From Phycisphaerales bacterium (lineage in GTDB: Bacteria > Planctomycetota > Phycisphaerae > Phycisphaerales > UBA1924), in the NCBI GenBank assembly GCA_035627955.1, contig DASPKU010000012.1:62001-126000 (forward strand): 64,000 bases of DNA. Reading direction: 5' to 3'. Numbering within the stretch: the first letter of the stretch is position 1; the number at the start of each line of letters is the position of its first letter. The position numbers were made by a program, and so were the translations under genes. Shown piece by piece: positions 1-8,718 of the stretch. The notes under the pieces are model-generated. The model did not search any database. It was given only the letters and a program-made list of their open reading frames with translations, and was not told the DNA's origin.

Positions 1-1131
1 GACCATGACGACGATCGGGCGCACGGGCGTGAGCAGCGAGCCGATGCCGGTGGTGACGACCTCCTCGACGCGGCGGTTGAGGTCGGCCTTGCCGGTGCCG
101 GTGGCGTCCAGCCAGGCGGCGCTGGGCATCAGCGACTCGAGGTCGATGGCGGTGATGCCCATCTCGCTGGACCCGATGACGAGGGCGGCGCTCTGGCTGC
201 GGAGGACGTCAGCGATGCGGATGAGGTCCAGGCGCTTGGTGCCGCGCATGCTGGTGAGGAGCACGGACATGTCGTCGCGCTGGCGCTCGAGGGCGGGCAG
301 GAGGTTGCGCGCGGCGGTGGCGGGCGGGCCGGCCATGGCGGGGATCTCGGCGAAGCGGCGGATCTCGCGGGACATGGCGGTGAGCTGGTCGACGCAGCGG
401 GCGAGGGCCTCGCCGACGGTGCGGGCGGCGGCGTCGGCGGCGGGGAGGGAGATGTCGTCGATGCGCTGCTTGAGCTGCTCGCCTGCTTTGGCGACGGCGG
501 TTCCCATGTCCTGGGAGAGGAGGCGGGCGGCGGCGGCGGCCTGCTCGAAGTAGGCGCGGTTGTTGTCGGCCTGCTCGCCCGCGCCGGCGATGGTGCCCTG
601 GACACTCTGGAGGGCGGGGGAGAGCTCGTTGTTGAGGTAGGTGGCCATGGCCTGCGCGGCCGTGAGCCCGAGGTTGACGGAGGCGACCTGCTGGTCGATG
701 AGGCGCTGGTCGCGGGCGACGAGCTCACGCAGGAGGCGCTTGTAGGACTCGAAGCCGCTGGCGGAACCGGTGTCGATGAGTGCGAAGTCGAGCTTGCCGC
801 TGCTGCGCTTCATCTCGCCGAGCACGTCGCGGACGCGCTCGCGGGCGCGGGCGTCAACCGACTTGAGGTCGGTGGCCACCACGACGCGGACGGGGCTTTC
901 GAGACGACCCAGCACGCGCGTGGTTCGCGGCGAGAGCTTCTGCGTGCCCGTGGCGGTGACGTCGAGGCGGGCGTTGTACTTGTCGGAGACGACGTTGAGC
1001 ACCACCAGGATGGCGGTGGCGGCAAAGAGCGTGACGGCGGTGGTGAGCAGGACCTTGCTGCGGCGCTTGCGGCCGCTCACGGCGGGGGCGAGCGGCACGG
1101 GCTGCTGGGGCTTGAAAGGCACGGCCGTCAT
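1..1131 (-). CDS. GldG-like ABC transporter auxiliary protein (3' end outside window)
   Basis: The frame runs from an ATG at 1131 to the left edge without a stop, so the C-terminus is missing. The ATG overlaps the stop of the upstream permease as ATGA and has GAGGAG six bases before it, which favours it over the in-frame ATG at 1137. After a basic N-terminus (KRRSK) there is one membrane segment (about residues 27-46), then LDVTATGTQKLSPRT, which matches the family pattern in which a short Asp/Thr-rich stretch leads into SLSPxT. The rest is extracytoplasmic, with long Ala/Gln/Arg-rich helices. GldG-type proteins accompany ABC-2 ATPases and permeases in gliding-type and related exporters; the substrate is not known. 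The ATPase-permease-GldG order supports the call. Confidence 0.75.
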   Translation of the reverse strand, partial: MTAVPFKPQQPVPLAPAVSGRKRRSKVLLTTAVTLFAATAILVVLNVVSDKYNARLDVTATGTQKLSPRTTRVLGRLESPVRVVVATDLKSVDARARERVRDVLGEMKRSSGKLDFALIDTGSASGFESYKRLLRELVARDQRLIDQQVASVNLGLTAAQAMATYLNNELSPALQSVQGTIAGAGEQADNNRAYFEQAAAAARLLSQDMGTAVAKAGEQLKQRIDDISLPAADAAARTVGEALARCVDQLTAMSREIRRFAEIPAMAGPPATAARNLLPALERQRDDMSVLLTSMRGTKRLDLIRIADVLRSQSAALVIGSSEMGITAIDLESLMPSAAWLDATGTGKADLNRRVEEVVTTGIGSLLTPVRPIVVMV

Positions 1132-1847
1132 CGCCATCTCCTCAGCTCGACGCTCGCGACGCTCAGCAGCAGGAACCAGCCGGTGGTGCTCAGGAAGAAC
1201 ACGACGTGCCCGGTGTCGATCACGCCCTTGGCGAAGTCCTCGATACGCGGGCGGATCAGCATCGCCCCGACCACGGGCCGCAGCCAGGCGGGGGCCTTGT
1301 CGTACGCGCCTTCCATGAACATCAGGCCAAGGATCGCGAACAGGGTGATCATGAACGCGAGGGTCGCGTTGCTCGTGAGCGAGGTCGCGAGCGTGCCGAT
1401 CGAGAGGTAGAGCAGCGCCAGCAACGTGAGGCACAGGTAGCCCGAGACGAGGGGGCCGACGTCGGGCGCGGGCTCGGACACGCGGAAGAGCAGCGCTACG
1501 AAGACGAGCGTGGGCAGGAGCATGCCGAGCAGGAAGAGGGCGGCACCGAAGAACTTGCCGAGGACAATGGCGGGACCGGTCACCGGGCTTGTGAGCAGCC
1601 CTTCCAGGGTGCCGCTCTTGAGCTCATCGGAGATGAGCCGCATGGACACCGCGGGGACGACGGGCAGGAGCAGCCAGCCCGAAACCGCAAAGAAGCTGCG
1701 CAGGGTTGCGGGCTGGCCGGGGTTCAGCACCCAGAAGGAGAAGACCATCGCGGTCAGGAAGAGGTAGAGCGCGATGATGATCCAGCCCGCCGGCTGGCGG
1801 AAGTAGGACCCCAGCTCGCGCGATGCGATCGCTCCAGCGCCCTTCAT
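1128..1847 (-). CDS. ABC-2 type transporter permease (GldF-like)
   Basis: This is a 239-residue integral membrane protein with about six hydrophobic segments, beginning around residues 20-42 (GWIIIALYLFLTAMVFSFWV). The SDELKSGTLEGLLTSPVT stretch near residues 73-90 is the cytoplasmic loop conserved in ABC-2 permeases of the NosY/GldF group, with the E-x2-G-T-x2-x-L-L-x-S-P-V pattern. The start ATG at 1847 has GGGAG about six bases upstream and overlaps the stop of the ATPase gene by four bases (ATGA). The end overlaps the GldG-like gene in the same way, so the three are almost certainly one translationally coupled operon. It would form the membrane channel. The substrate cannot be read from sequence. 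Confidence 0.88.
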   Translation of the reverse strand: MKGAGAIASRELGSYFRQPAGWIIIALYLFLTAMVFSFWVLNPGQPATLRSFFAVSGWLLLPVVPAVSMRLISDELKSGTLEGLLTSPVTGPAIVLGKFFGAALFLLGMLLPTLVFVALLFRVSEPAPDVGPLVSGYLCLTLLALLYLSIGTLATSLTSNATLAFMITLFAILGLMFMEGAYDKAPAWLRPVVGAMLIRPRIEDFAKGVIDTGHVVFFLSTTGWFLLLSVASVELRRWR

Positions 1848-2884
1848 GCCGCGCTCCCGGTGGGGGTCGCCCGGACCTTGTCGTCAATCACTGCTGCGGG
1901 CTCGGGCTCGGGGGCGGCCTGCTCGCTCTCTTCGACGAGGCGGAGGAAGACGCGCTCGAGGGTCTGGGCGTCCGTGCGGAGCTCGCGGAGCATGATGCCG
2001 TTCTGCATGGCGGCGTGGGCGATGGCCTCGCGGAGGTCGGGGGCCCCCTTCTTGGAGGTGAGCACCCAGTGGGTCCAGTCCTGCACCTCGCCGGGGCGGT
2101 CGGGGTTGGTCCTTCGCGCACTCTGGACGTAGGGGACGGTGGTCATGATGCGGATGAAGCGGTCGTCGTCGCCGGCGCGGCCGCCCTTGGCCTGGGCGAG
2201 GTAGGTGCCCTGGTCGCCGCTGTCGCGGATGAGCTGCGCGGGCGAGCCGTCGGCCCGCACCTTGCCGGCGGCGACGATGATGACGCGGTCGCAGATGCGC
2301 TCGACCTCGGGGAGGATGTGCGAGCTCATCAGCATGGTGCGGTCGGCGCTCAGCTCGCGGACGAGCTGGCGGGTCTCGCGGATCTGGGAGGGGTCCAGGC
2401 CGTTGCTGGGCTCATCGAGGACGAGCACGGGCGGGTTGTGGAGCAGGGCGGCGGCGAGGCCGACGCGCTGCTTGTAGCCCTTGCTGAGCTTGGCGACGCG
2501 GCGCTTGCGGACGTCCTTGAGCCAGCAGCGGCTGATGACGTGCTCGATGGCGGCGACGCGGGTGCGGCGGTCCATGCCGAAGAGCTTGCCGCGGAAGTGG
2601 AGGTAGTCGGTGACGCGCATCTCCGCGTAGAGGGGGGTTGATTCCGGGAGATACCCCAGGCGGGAGTGGGCGGCCTTGGGCTGGTCGACGGTGTCGCAGC
2701 CGCCGATGAGGACGCGGCCCTGGTCGGGCAGGTAGAACCCCGTGATCATGCGGATGGTGGTTGTCTTGCCGGCGCCGTTGGGGCCCAGCAGACCGGCCAC
2801 CTGGCCGGGTTTCAGCTCGAATGAAATGCCCTGCACGGCCCGGACACTTCCGAATGACTTGTGCACACCGTCGACGACCAGCAT
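1844..2884 (-). CDS. ABC transporter ATP-binding protein (GldA-like)
   Basis: A 346-residue ATPase. The Walker A motif is GPNGAGKTT near residue 35. The Q-loop region lies in GYLPESTPLY, where this subfamily usually has PE. The signature is LSKGYKQRV and the Walker B is LVLDEPSNGLDP, followed by the switch histidine in SSHILPEVE. Residues 1 to about 235 form the nucleotide-binding domain. The remaining roughly 110 residues are the C-terminal extension usual in ABC-2 exporters of the CcmA/GldA type. The ATG at 2884 is preceded by GGAGGG. It is the first gene of the operon and would energise the permease at 1128-1847. The region 2885-3036 separates it from a divergent sensory gene and should hold both promoters. 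Confidence 0.92.
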   Translation of the reverse strand: MLVVDGVHKSFGSVRAVQGISFELKPGQVAGLLGPNGAGKTTTIRMITGFYLPDQGRVLIGGCDTVDQPKAAHSRLGYLPESTPLYAEMRVTDYLHFRGKLFGMDRRTRVAAIEHVISRCWLKDVRKRRVAKLSKGYKQRVGLAAALLHNPPVLVLDEPSNGLDPSQIRETRQLVRELSADRTMLMSSHILPEVERICDRVIIVAAGKVRADGSPAQLIRDSGDQGTYLAQAKGGRAGDDDRFIRIMTTVPYVQSARRTNPDRPGEVQDWTHWVLTSKKGAPDLREAIAHAAMQNGIMLRELRTDAQTLERVFLRLVEESEQAAPEPEPAAVIDDKVRATPTGSAA

Positions 2885-3036
2885 GACAGTTCATGCCCTC
2901 CGCAACCTTCGTGCCGATACTACCGAAGTACCAGATAGAGGGCGTTATCGGCCCCGTCCCGGCAGTGCATCGACCAGCCCCGCGGCTTAACACCAACACT
3001 TCGCTACACTTCCTGGCGGCAAGGAAGTCCCCCACC

Positions 3037-4767
3037 ATGCCCGGCAGGAGCCATCACAGCCCGCTCGTCGTATCAGAAGAGGTCTCGCCCGACCAGGTCC
3101 GCCTCAGGCCATCCCCGTTGACGAACACTACCGGTCATCCTGGCGTGAACGGGCCAGCCCAGCACTCTACGCCGGGCCACTCACATGGTTCCGACTTGAA
3201 CTCCCCCCACGACCCCACAACACCGGCCGGCGAGCAGCAGTGGGATCACTCGGTAGGAACGCTGGCGTTGTCGCTGCTGAACGCGATTGGCGAGGGCGTG
3301 GGGCTGTACACGCGGGCGGGCGTGCCGATCTGGTCCAACGACCTGCTGAGAGGCATCACGGGCGCCATGCACGAACGGGTGGCGTGGGCGTGCCGGCAGT
3401 TTGACCGGGACCACCCCTCGCCGCCGATTGACCTTCCATATCCGATCCCCTCTGTCCGGTCCGAGTTCCTGCTTGCAGACTCGGACCGTTTCTTTGAGGT
3501 GTCGATTTCACCGCTGCCGCGGAGCACGCTGGCGGCGCTGGGCGAGGGGATGAAGCGCTGGGGCGACTGCCTGGTGGTGATCCTGCGCGACGTGACGGCG
3601 GCGAAAAAGCTGCAGCAGAAGATCAACGCGATCGACCTGGCGGGGTCGGAGCTGGTGCGGTTTGATGCGGACGTGGTGCGCAAGTACAACGCGCACGAGC
3701 GGCTGAAGCTGCTGGAGGACAAGATCACGCGGGTGGCGCGGGACCTCCTGCACTTTGATCACTTCGCGATCCGGCTGCTGGACGAGCGGACGGGGAAGCT
3801 GGAGCTGGTGATCGGGTACGGGCTGCCGACGGAGTTCGGCGAGACGGTGATCAAGCCGGCGCTGGAGGGGTACGGGATCTCGGGGCATGTGGCGGCGTCG
3901 GGCCGGTCGTACATCTGCAACGACACAGCGCGGGATGAGCTGTACCTGCAGGGGGTCGAGGGGGCGAAGAGCTCGCTGACGGTGCCGCTGCGGCTGCACG
4001 ACAAGATCATCGGGATCATGAACGTCGAGAGCCTGCAGGCCGAGGCGTTTGACGAGGAGGACCGGCAGCTGGGCGAGATCTTTGCCCGGTACGTGGCGGT
4101 CGCGATCAACCTGCTGGACCTGCTGGTGGTGGAGCGGAGCACGACAAACCAGTCGATCTCGGGGCGGGTGGCGGTGGAGCTGAACGAGCCGCTGCAGGAC
4201 ATCGCGCACGAGGTGGAGGTGCTGGAGATCGAGACGGCCTCGGCGGGCCCATCGACGCACGCGCACCTGGAGCGGATCAAGAGGGACCTGGAGTCCATCC
4301 GCAACCGGATCAAGGAGTGCGCGGCGGGGCCGGCGTCGCTGCTGGGCGTTGAGCAGGCGCTGGCGGACAAGAGCCAGGACCCGCTGCTGCGGGGCAAGCG
4401 CGTGCTGATCGCGGACGACGAGTCGCGGATCCGGCGGATCATCGGGGATGTGCTGTCCACCCGCGGGTGCACGGTGACCGTGTGCCAGGACGGCGGCGAG
4501 GCGATGGCGGAGATCGAGAAGGCGGGGCCCAACGGGTTTGACCTGGTGGTGAGCGATATCCGCATGCCGGACCACAACGGGTACGAGATCTTCGCGGCCA
4601 GCCACCGGCAGAATCCGTCGGCGCCGGTGATCCTGATGACCGGGTTCGGGTACGACCCGCACCACTCGATCGTCCGGGCGAGCCAGGAGGGCTTGCAGAG
4701 CGTGCTGTTCAAGCCGTTCCAGGTTGAGCGGCTGCTGGATGAGGTGCGGAAGGCCCTGAGGAAGTAG
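3037..4767 (+). CDS. PAS-GAF-receiver protein with a degenerate histidine-kinase helix
   Basis: A 576-residue cytoplasmic signalling protein. The start at 3037 is chosen because AAGGAAG lies nine bases upstream; an in-frame ATG at 2893 lacks such a site and would add a composition-biased leader. A PAS-like domain lies at about residues 75-200, a GAF domain at about 224-365 (HFAIRLLDERTGKLEL to VAINLLDLL), a helical linker at 370-440 and a receiver domain at about 455-575. The receiver has the acidic pair D460/D461, phospho-acceptor D507 in SDIRMPD, the conserved threonine in LMTGFG and K559 in FKPF, so it looks functional. The linker reads VAVELNEPLQ, resembling a HisKA helix with the histidine replaced by V380, and no HATPase domain follows. 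It therefore cannot autophosphorylate and is probably phosphorylated by a separate kinase. Confidence 0.82.
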   Translation: MPGRSHHSPLVVSEEVSPDQVRLRPSPLTNTTGHPGVNGPAQHSTPGHSHGSDLNSPHDPTTPAGEQQWDHSVGTLALSLLNAIGEGVGLYTRAGVPIWSNDLLRGITGAMHERVAWACRQFDRDHPSPPIDLPYPIPSVRSEFLLADSDRFFEVSISPLPRSTLAALGEGMKRWGDCLVVILRDVTAAKKLQQKINAIDLAGSELVRFDADVVRKYNAHERLKLLEDKITRVARDLLHFDHFAIRLLDERTGKLELVIGYGLPTEFGETVIKPALEGYGISGHVAASGRSYICNDTARDELYLQGVEGAKSSLTVPLRLHDKIIGIMNVESLQAEAFDEEDRQLGEIFARYVAVAINLLDLLVVERSTTNQSISGRVAVELNEPLQDIAHEVEVLEIETASAGPSTHAHLERIKRDLESIRNRIKECAAGPASLLGVEQALADKSQDPLLRGKRVLIADDESRIRRIIGDVLSTRGCTVTVCQDGGEAMAEIEKAGPNGFDLVVSDIRMPDHNGYEIFAASHRQNPSAPVILMTGFGYDPHHSIVRASQEGLQSVLFKPFQVERLLDEVRKALRK

Positions 4768-4770
4768 GGC

Positions 4771-4977
4771 GTTTTTGAACGCGAAGGGGAGCGAAGGCGC
4801 GAAGGGGAAGGCCAAGGCCGTACGCGGAGTTTCGCGGAAGGGCGGAGTTGCGCGGAGTGGGATCGGGGTGGGGCCGCGGCGCTGGAGGTCAGACTTTTTT
4901 GAACGCGAAGGTCGCGAGGGGGGAGCGAAGGCGCGAAGGCCGTACGCGGAGCTTTGCGGAAGAGCGGAGTAGCGCGG
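4771..4977. repeat. Two copies of an 80-base intergenic repeat
   Basis: Copy 1 lies at about 4771-4857 and copy 2 at about 4895-4977. Both begin with a T-run followed by GAACGCGAAGG, pass through GAGCGAAGGCGCGAAGG and CCGTACGCGGAG, then TTTCGCGGAA or TTTGCGGAA, and end in GCGGAGT-x-GCGCGG. The copies differ by small indels. The 4768-5070 interval holds no convincing gene: the open frames across it are the purine-rich repeat itself. A related purine-rich stretch occurs at 26530-26562. Confidence 0.7.
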
Positions 4978-5070
4978 TGTGGGGTCGTGGTTTGAGGCGG
5001 GGTCGGGGTTGTTGGGTGTGGGTTGGATTTGCGAACCGGGTGGGGTTGGTTCCGGTACCATCCGCAGCCC

Positions 5071-6912
5071 ATGCCGATCATCCTCCGCTGGTTTTTGCGG
5101 CTCAGTATTCAGAACCCGATCGCGGTTCGGCTCGTGCAGAACGGGTCGCGCCGGACCAAGCACCTGTACATGCGCGGGATTTACCTGGCGGTGCTGATTG
5201 CGGTGCTGCTGTGGCTGATCCTGGCGATGAGCGCGGGCTCGACGCTGAACATGCGGGAGCTGGCGAGCAACGCGGCGGGGGCGTTCACGAAGGTGGCGTA
5301 CCTGCAGATCTTCCTGATCTGCGTGCTTTCGCCCGTGTTCATGGGTGGGGCGATTGCGCAGGAGGCGAACCCGCGGACGTGGGAGGTGCTGCTGACGACG
5401 CCGATGACGGCCGCGGAAATTGTGCTTGGGAACCTGCTGGGGCGGCTGTTTTTCATTCTGGCGCTGCTGACGTGCTCGATGCCGCTGTTCGCGCTGACGC
5501 AGTACTTCGGGGGCGTGCCGGGGTCGGCGATCCTGGCGAGCTATTTGATCGCGGGGTGCACGGCGACCATCGTGGGCGCGCTGGCGATCGCGCTGAGCGT
5601 GTCACGGCTGGTGGGGAAGCGGGCGTTCTTTGTGTTTTACGTGGCGGTGATTTCGTACCTGGGGATCACGCTCGCGATTGATGCGGGGATCCGGCAGCAG
5701 AACATGGGGATGGGGGCGTACGGCCAGGGCGTAACGCCGATGACGGCGCTCAACCCGTTCCTGTGCCTGAAGGCGCTGCTGAACCCGTCGACGTACCCGA
5801 AGGCGGGGCCGGGGACGCAGGCGGGGCCGATGGCGTGGCTGCTGGAGACGCCGGTGCAGACCTTCTGCATCGGGTCGGCGGTGCTGAGCGTGCTGTTCAT
5901 CGCGGCGTCAACGGTGACGGTGCGGCTGGGCGGGCTGGCGATGCTGGGGGTGGACAGCTCGGGCATCCCGTGGTGGCGGCGGCTGCTGGGGCTGAAGGCC
6001 AAGGGCGACATGCACCGGGCGCCGCGCGGGGTGTGGCATAATCCGATTGCGTGGCGGGAGGCGGCGAGCCGGAACTCGACGCCGGTGAAGATTGCGCTGC
6101 GGTGGACGTTCCTGGCGCTGGGGCTGCTGTTCGGGATCGGGATCACGCTGGCGTACCACTTTGAGTACCTGGAGAGCGTGGGGCGGTACCAGTTCATTCT
6201 GCTGGCGACGGTGTGGGGGGAGCTGGCGGTGATCGCGCTGGTGGCGATCAACACTGCGGCGACGGCGATCAGCAAGGAGCGCGAGGACGGGACGCTGGAC
6301 CTGCTGCTGACGACGCCGATCACGGCGTCGGCTTACCTGCAGGGCAAGCTGCGGGGGCTGATCACGTACCTGCTGCCGCTGCTGGCGGTGCCGCTGGTGA
6401 CGCTGCTGGTGGCGGGGGTTTATTCGCTGACGGGGAAGCTGGATGTGGCGGGGATCGGGCCGCAGGGCGGGAGCGCGGCGGCGGTGCTGCCGGAGGCGGG
6501 GATTCTGGCGACGATCGCGATCATCCCGTTCATGGCGTTCTGCACGATGGTGGGGTTGCAGTGGAGCCTGAAGAGCCGGGGGACGCTGTCGAGCGTGGTG
6601 TGGACGGTGGGCGTGGTGGGAATCGTGGCGGGGATCATGGGGGTGTGCGGGTGGAACGCGGCCCACGGGCTGGAGAACCTTGGTGTGTTCCTGGGGGCGC
6701 TGAGCCCGGCGAGTTTGATCTACACGCTGGTGGACGCGGCGAGCGCGGCGCCGCAGACGGTGCGGAACGGGGGCGTGGGTGGCGTGCGGGTGTGGCTGTT
6801 CTTCGGGTGCCTGGCGAGCGCGGGGCTGCACGCGGCGATCTGCTACGGCATTCACACCAACATGACGCGGACGTTCGACATGACGGTGCGGAAGCTGGCT
6901 GGCGGGCGGTAG
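5071..6912 (+). CDS. Double-length ABC-2 type permease
   Basis: A 613-residue polytopic membrane protein made of two related halves. Each half has an ABC-2 cytoplasmic loop: NPRTWEVLLTTPMTAAEIVLGN in the first and EDGTLDLLLTTPITASAYLQGK in the second. A short soluble stretch (about residues 290-340) separates the halves. Each half has about six hydrophobic segments, so this is an internally duplicated or fused exporter permease. The start ATG at 5071 (MPIILRWFLRLS) lacks a clear Shine-Dalgarno site; an upstream in-frame start at 5023 would read through promoter-like sequence. No ATPase gene adjoins it, so its partner must be encoded elsewhere, unless it shares the ATPase at 1844-2884. The substrate is unknown. 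Confidence 0.85.
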   Translation: MPIILRWFLRLSIQNPIAVRLVQNGSRRTKHLYMRGIYLAVLIAVLLWLILAMSAGSTLNMRELASNAAGAFTKVAYLQIFLICVLSPVFMGGAIAQEANPRTWEVLLTTPMTAAEIVLGNLLGRLFFILALLTCSMPLFALTQYFGGVPGSAILASYLIAGCTATIVGALAIALSVSRLVGKRAFFVFYVAVISYLGITLAIDAGIRQQNMGMGAYGQGVTPMTALNPFLCLKALLNPSTYPKAGPGTQAGPMAWLLETPVQTFCIGSAVLSVLFIAASTVTVRLGGLAMLGVDSSGIPWWRRLLGLKAKGDMHRAPRGVWHNPIAWREAASRNSTPVKIALRWTFLALGLLFGIGITLAYHFEYLESVGRYQFILLATVWGELAVIALVAINTAATAISKEREDGTLDLLLTTPITASAYLQGKLRGLITYLLPLLAVPLVTLLVAGVYSLTGKLDVAGIGPQGGSAAAVLPEAGILATIAIIPFMAFCTMVGLQWSLKSRGTLSSVVWTVGVVGIVAGIMGVCGWNAAHGLENLGVFLGALSPASLIYTLVDAASAAPQTVRNGGVGGVRVWLFFGCLASAGLHAAICYGIHTNMTRTFDMTVRKLAGGR

Positions 6913-6916
6913 CGGC

Positions 6917-7105
6917 TCAGGCGGCCTTCTGGTCCTTGCCGGCGGCGGGTGCGCTCTGGGCCTGGGGGACGCGGATGTTGGTGGAGCAGTTGCGGCAGCG
7001 GACGGTCTTGCCGCGGCATGCGGTGGGGACGGCGAGGACCTTTCGGCAGGTCAGGTTGGGGCACATGATGCGGATGGACTCGGTGGTATTGGTGGGGTTG
7101 TTCAT
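6917..7105 (-). CDS. Small zinc-ribbon protein
   Basis: A 62-residue protein on the opposite strand, converging on the permease with only four bases between the stops. It has a CPNLTC and CRNC pair of knuckles (C-x4-C, 16 residues, C-x2-C) set in a basic context, compatible with one structural zinc site. An Ala/Gln-rich tail follows. The start at 7105 has GGGAGAG eight bases upstream; a longer in-frame start at 7147 has none. It is divergent from purA, from which it is separated by a roughly 140-base shared promoter region. No specific function can be assigned. Confidence 0.65.
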   Translation of the reverse strand: MNNPTNTTESIRIMCPNLTCRKVLAVPTACRGKTVRCRNCSTNIRVPQAQSAPAAGKDQKAA

Positions 7106-7245
7106 GGCTGTAGCTCTCCCGGTCAACGGACATCGGCCGGTCCGCAAGCGGGCTTAAGTCCGGGTGGGAGTGGAGCGAACAGCGGCCCCCCCAATTGGCT
7201 ACTGTGTCGGTTTCCGGACCCTCCAGGACCCCACAAGCCCTCTGT

Positions 7246-8592
7246 ATGACAACGCACTCATCCAGCCAGACCTGCTCCGCCGTCGTTGGCCTCCAGTGGG
7301 GGGACGAGGGCAAGGGCAAGGCCGTCGATATTTTGGCCGCGCAGCACGACGCGGTGGTTCGTTACAACGGGGGGGCCAACGCGGGCCACTCGGTGGTGGT
7401 GAAGGGGGAGCGGTTCAGCCTCCACCTGATCCCGTCGGGCATCCTGTACCCGGGCAAGCTTGCGGTGATCGGCAACGGGGTGGTTGTCGATCCGTGGAAG
7501 CTGGTGGAAGAGGTTGAGGGGCTGAAGAAGCGCGGGGTGGATACTTCGGGGCTGGTGTGCTCGGACCGGGCGCACGCGGTGCTGCCGTATCACAAGACGG
7601 AGGATGCGCTGCGCGAGGACCTGTTGAAGCGGAACGCGGCGGCGCTGGCGGTGGATGAGCGGGGCGTGTCGGAGATCGGGACGACCCGGCGGGGGATCGG
7701 GCCGGCGTATGCGGACAAGGCGCAGCGGGCGTGCGCGATCCGGATGGGGGACCTGCTGCGGCCGGAGGTGCTGCGGGAGAAGCTGGATGTTGCGGTGGCG
7801 ATGAAGGGGCCGGCCTTGACGGGGCTGGCGAGGACGCTGGGGGTCAACGCGGAGGAGTTGAACCGCGATGCGTTAATCCAGCAGTGCACGGAGGTCGGGC
7901 AGAAGCTGGCGCCGTTGATCAAGGAGACCACGCACCTGCTGCATGCGCAGCTGGGGGCGGGGAAGAAGATTCTGTTCGAGGGGGCGAACGGGTCGCTGCT
8001 GGATGTTGATCACGGGACGTATCCGTACGTGACGGGCTCGACGTGCATCTCGTCGGGGATCGGGCCGGGGACGGGCGTGCCGACGACGCGGGTGGGCCGC
8101 ATCCTGGGGATCATGAAGGCGTACTCGACTCGGGTGGGCGGGGGGCCGTTCCCGACCGAGCTCAAGGACGCGATCGGGGATGGGATCAGGAACCGTGGGC
8201 GGGAGTTTGGCACGACGACGGGGCGGCCGCGGCGGGTGGGGTGGCTGGACCTGGTGGCCGTGAAGTACGCGGCGATGATCAACGGGGCGACGGGGCTCTG
8301 CCTGACAATGCTGGACGTGCTCGCGGGGGTGGAGGAGATCAAGGTCTGCACGGCGTACCGGATCAACGGTGCGGAGACGACGCAGTTCCCGCCCGACGCG
8401 TATGACCTGCAGCGCGTGACGCCGGTGTACACGACGCTGAAGGGGTTCGCGCAGGACATCACAAAGGCCCGCAGGCTGGCGGACCTGCCTGCGGAGGCGC
8501 GGCGGTACATCGACTTCATCGAGCAGAGCGTGGGTGTGAAGGCCGACATGGTGGGCGTCGGGCCCGACCGCGAACAAACCCTCACCAGCTGA
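7246..8592 (+). CDS. purA: Adenylosuccinate synthetase
   Basis: It converts IMP, aspartate and GTP to adenylosuccinate, the first step from IMP to AMP. The protein is 448 residues, close to the family's usual 430. It opens with the P-loop-like motif QWGDEGKGK (about residues 17-25), with the catalytic Asp and the RYNGGANAGH block following. The IMP/GTP-binding TRRGIGPAY and the VGGGPFPTE and GRPRRVGWLD motifs are all present. The start at 7246 is favoured; a start at 7195 would add 17 residues with no homology. No strong ribosome site is visible. It stands alone between a divergent zinc-ribbon gene and uppS. Confidence 0.97.
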   Translation: MTTHSSSQTCSAVVGLQWGDEGKGKAVDILAAQHDAVVRYNGGANAGHSVVVKGERFSLHLIPSGILYPGKLAVIGNGVVVDPWKLVEEVEGLKKRGVDTSGLVCSDRAHAVLPYHKTEDALREDLLKRNAAALAVDERGVSEIGTTRRGIGPAYADKAQRACAIRMGDLLRPEVLREKLDVAVAMKGPALTGLARTLGVNAEELNRDALIQQCTEVGQKLAPLIKETTHLLHAQLGAGKKILFEGANGSLLDVDHGTYPYVTGSTCISSGIGPGTGVPTTRVGRILGIMKAYSTRVGGGPFPTELKDAIGDGIRNRGREFGTTTGRPRRVGWLDLVAVKYAAMINGATGLCLTMLDVLAGVEEIKVCTAYRINGAETTQFPPDAYDLQRVTPVYTTLKGFAQDITKARRLADLPAEARRYIDFIEQSVGVKADMVGVGPDREQTLTS

Positions 8593-8718
8593 CGTTGTAC
8601 GTCTCACATTGGCACATTCAACGCAACAACCCTCCCCCACTACCGCAACCGTCGCCAGTTCTCTGCGCTTGCCCCTGGCGTTGCGTTTGGGAGCCGCCTC
8701 TCCTGCCTTGGAGGCGTC

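Noticed and set aside
2893-3036. Extended start of the PAS-GAF-receiver gene
   Set aside because: The leader is Pro-rich without domain features and lies in the divergent promoter region, while the ATG at 3037 has a good ribosome site.
4775-4972. A 65-residue Gly/Lys/Arg-rich protein
   Set aside because: The frame is made of the intergenic repeat; the peptide simply mirrors the repeat units.
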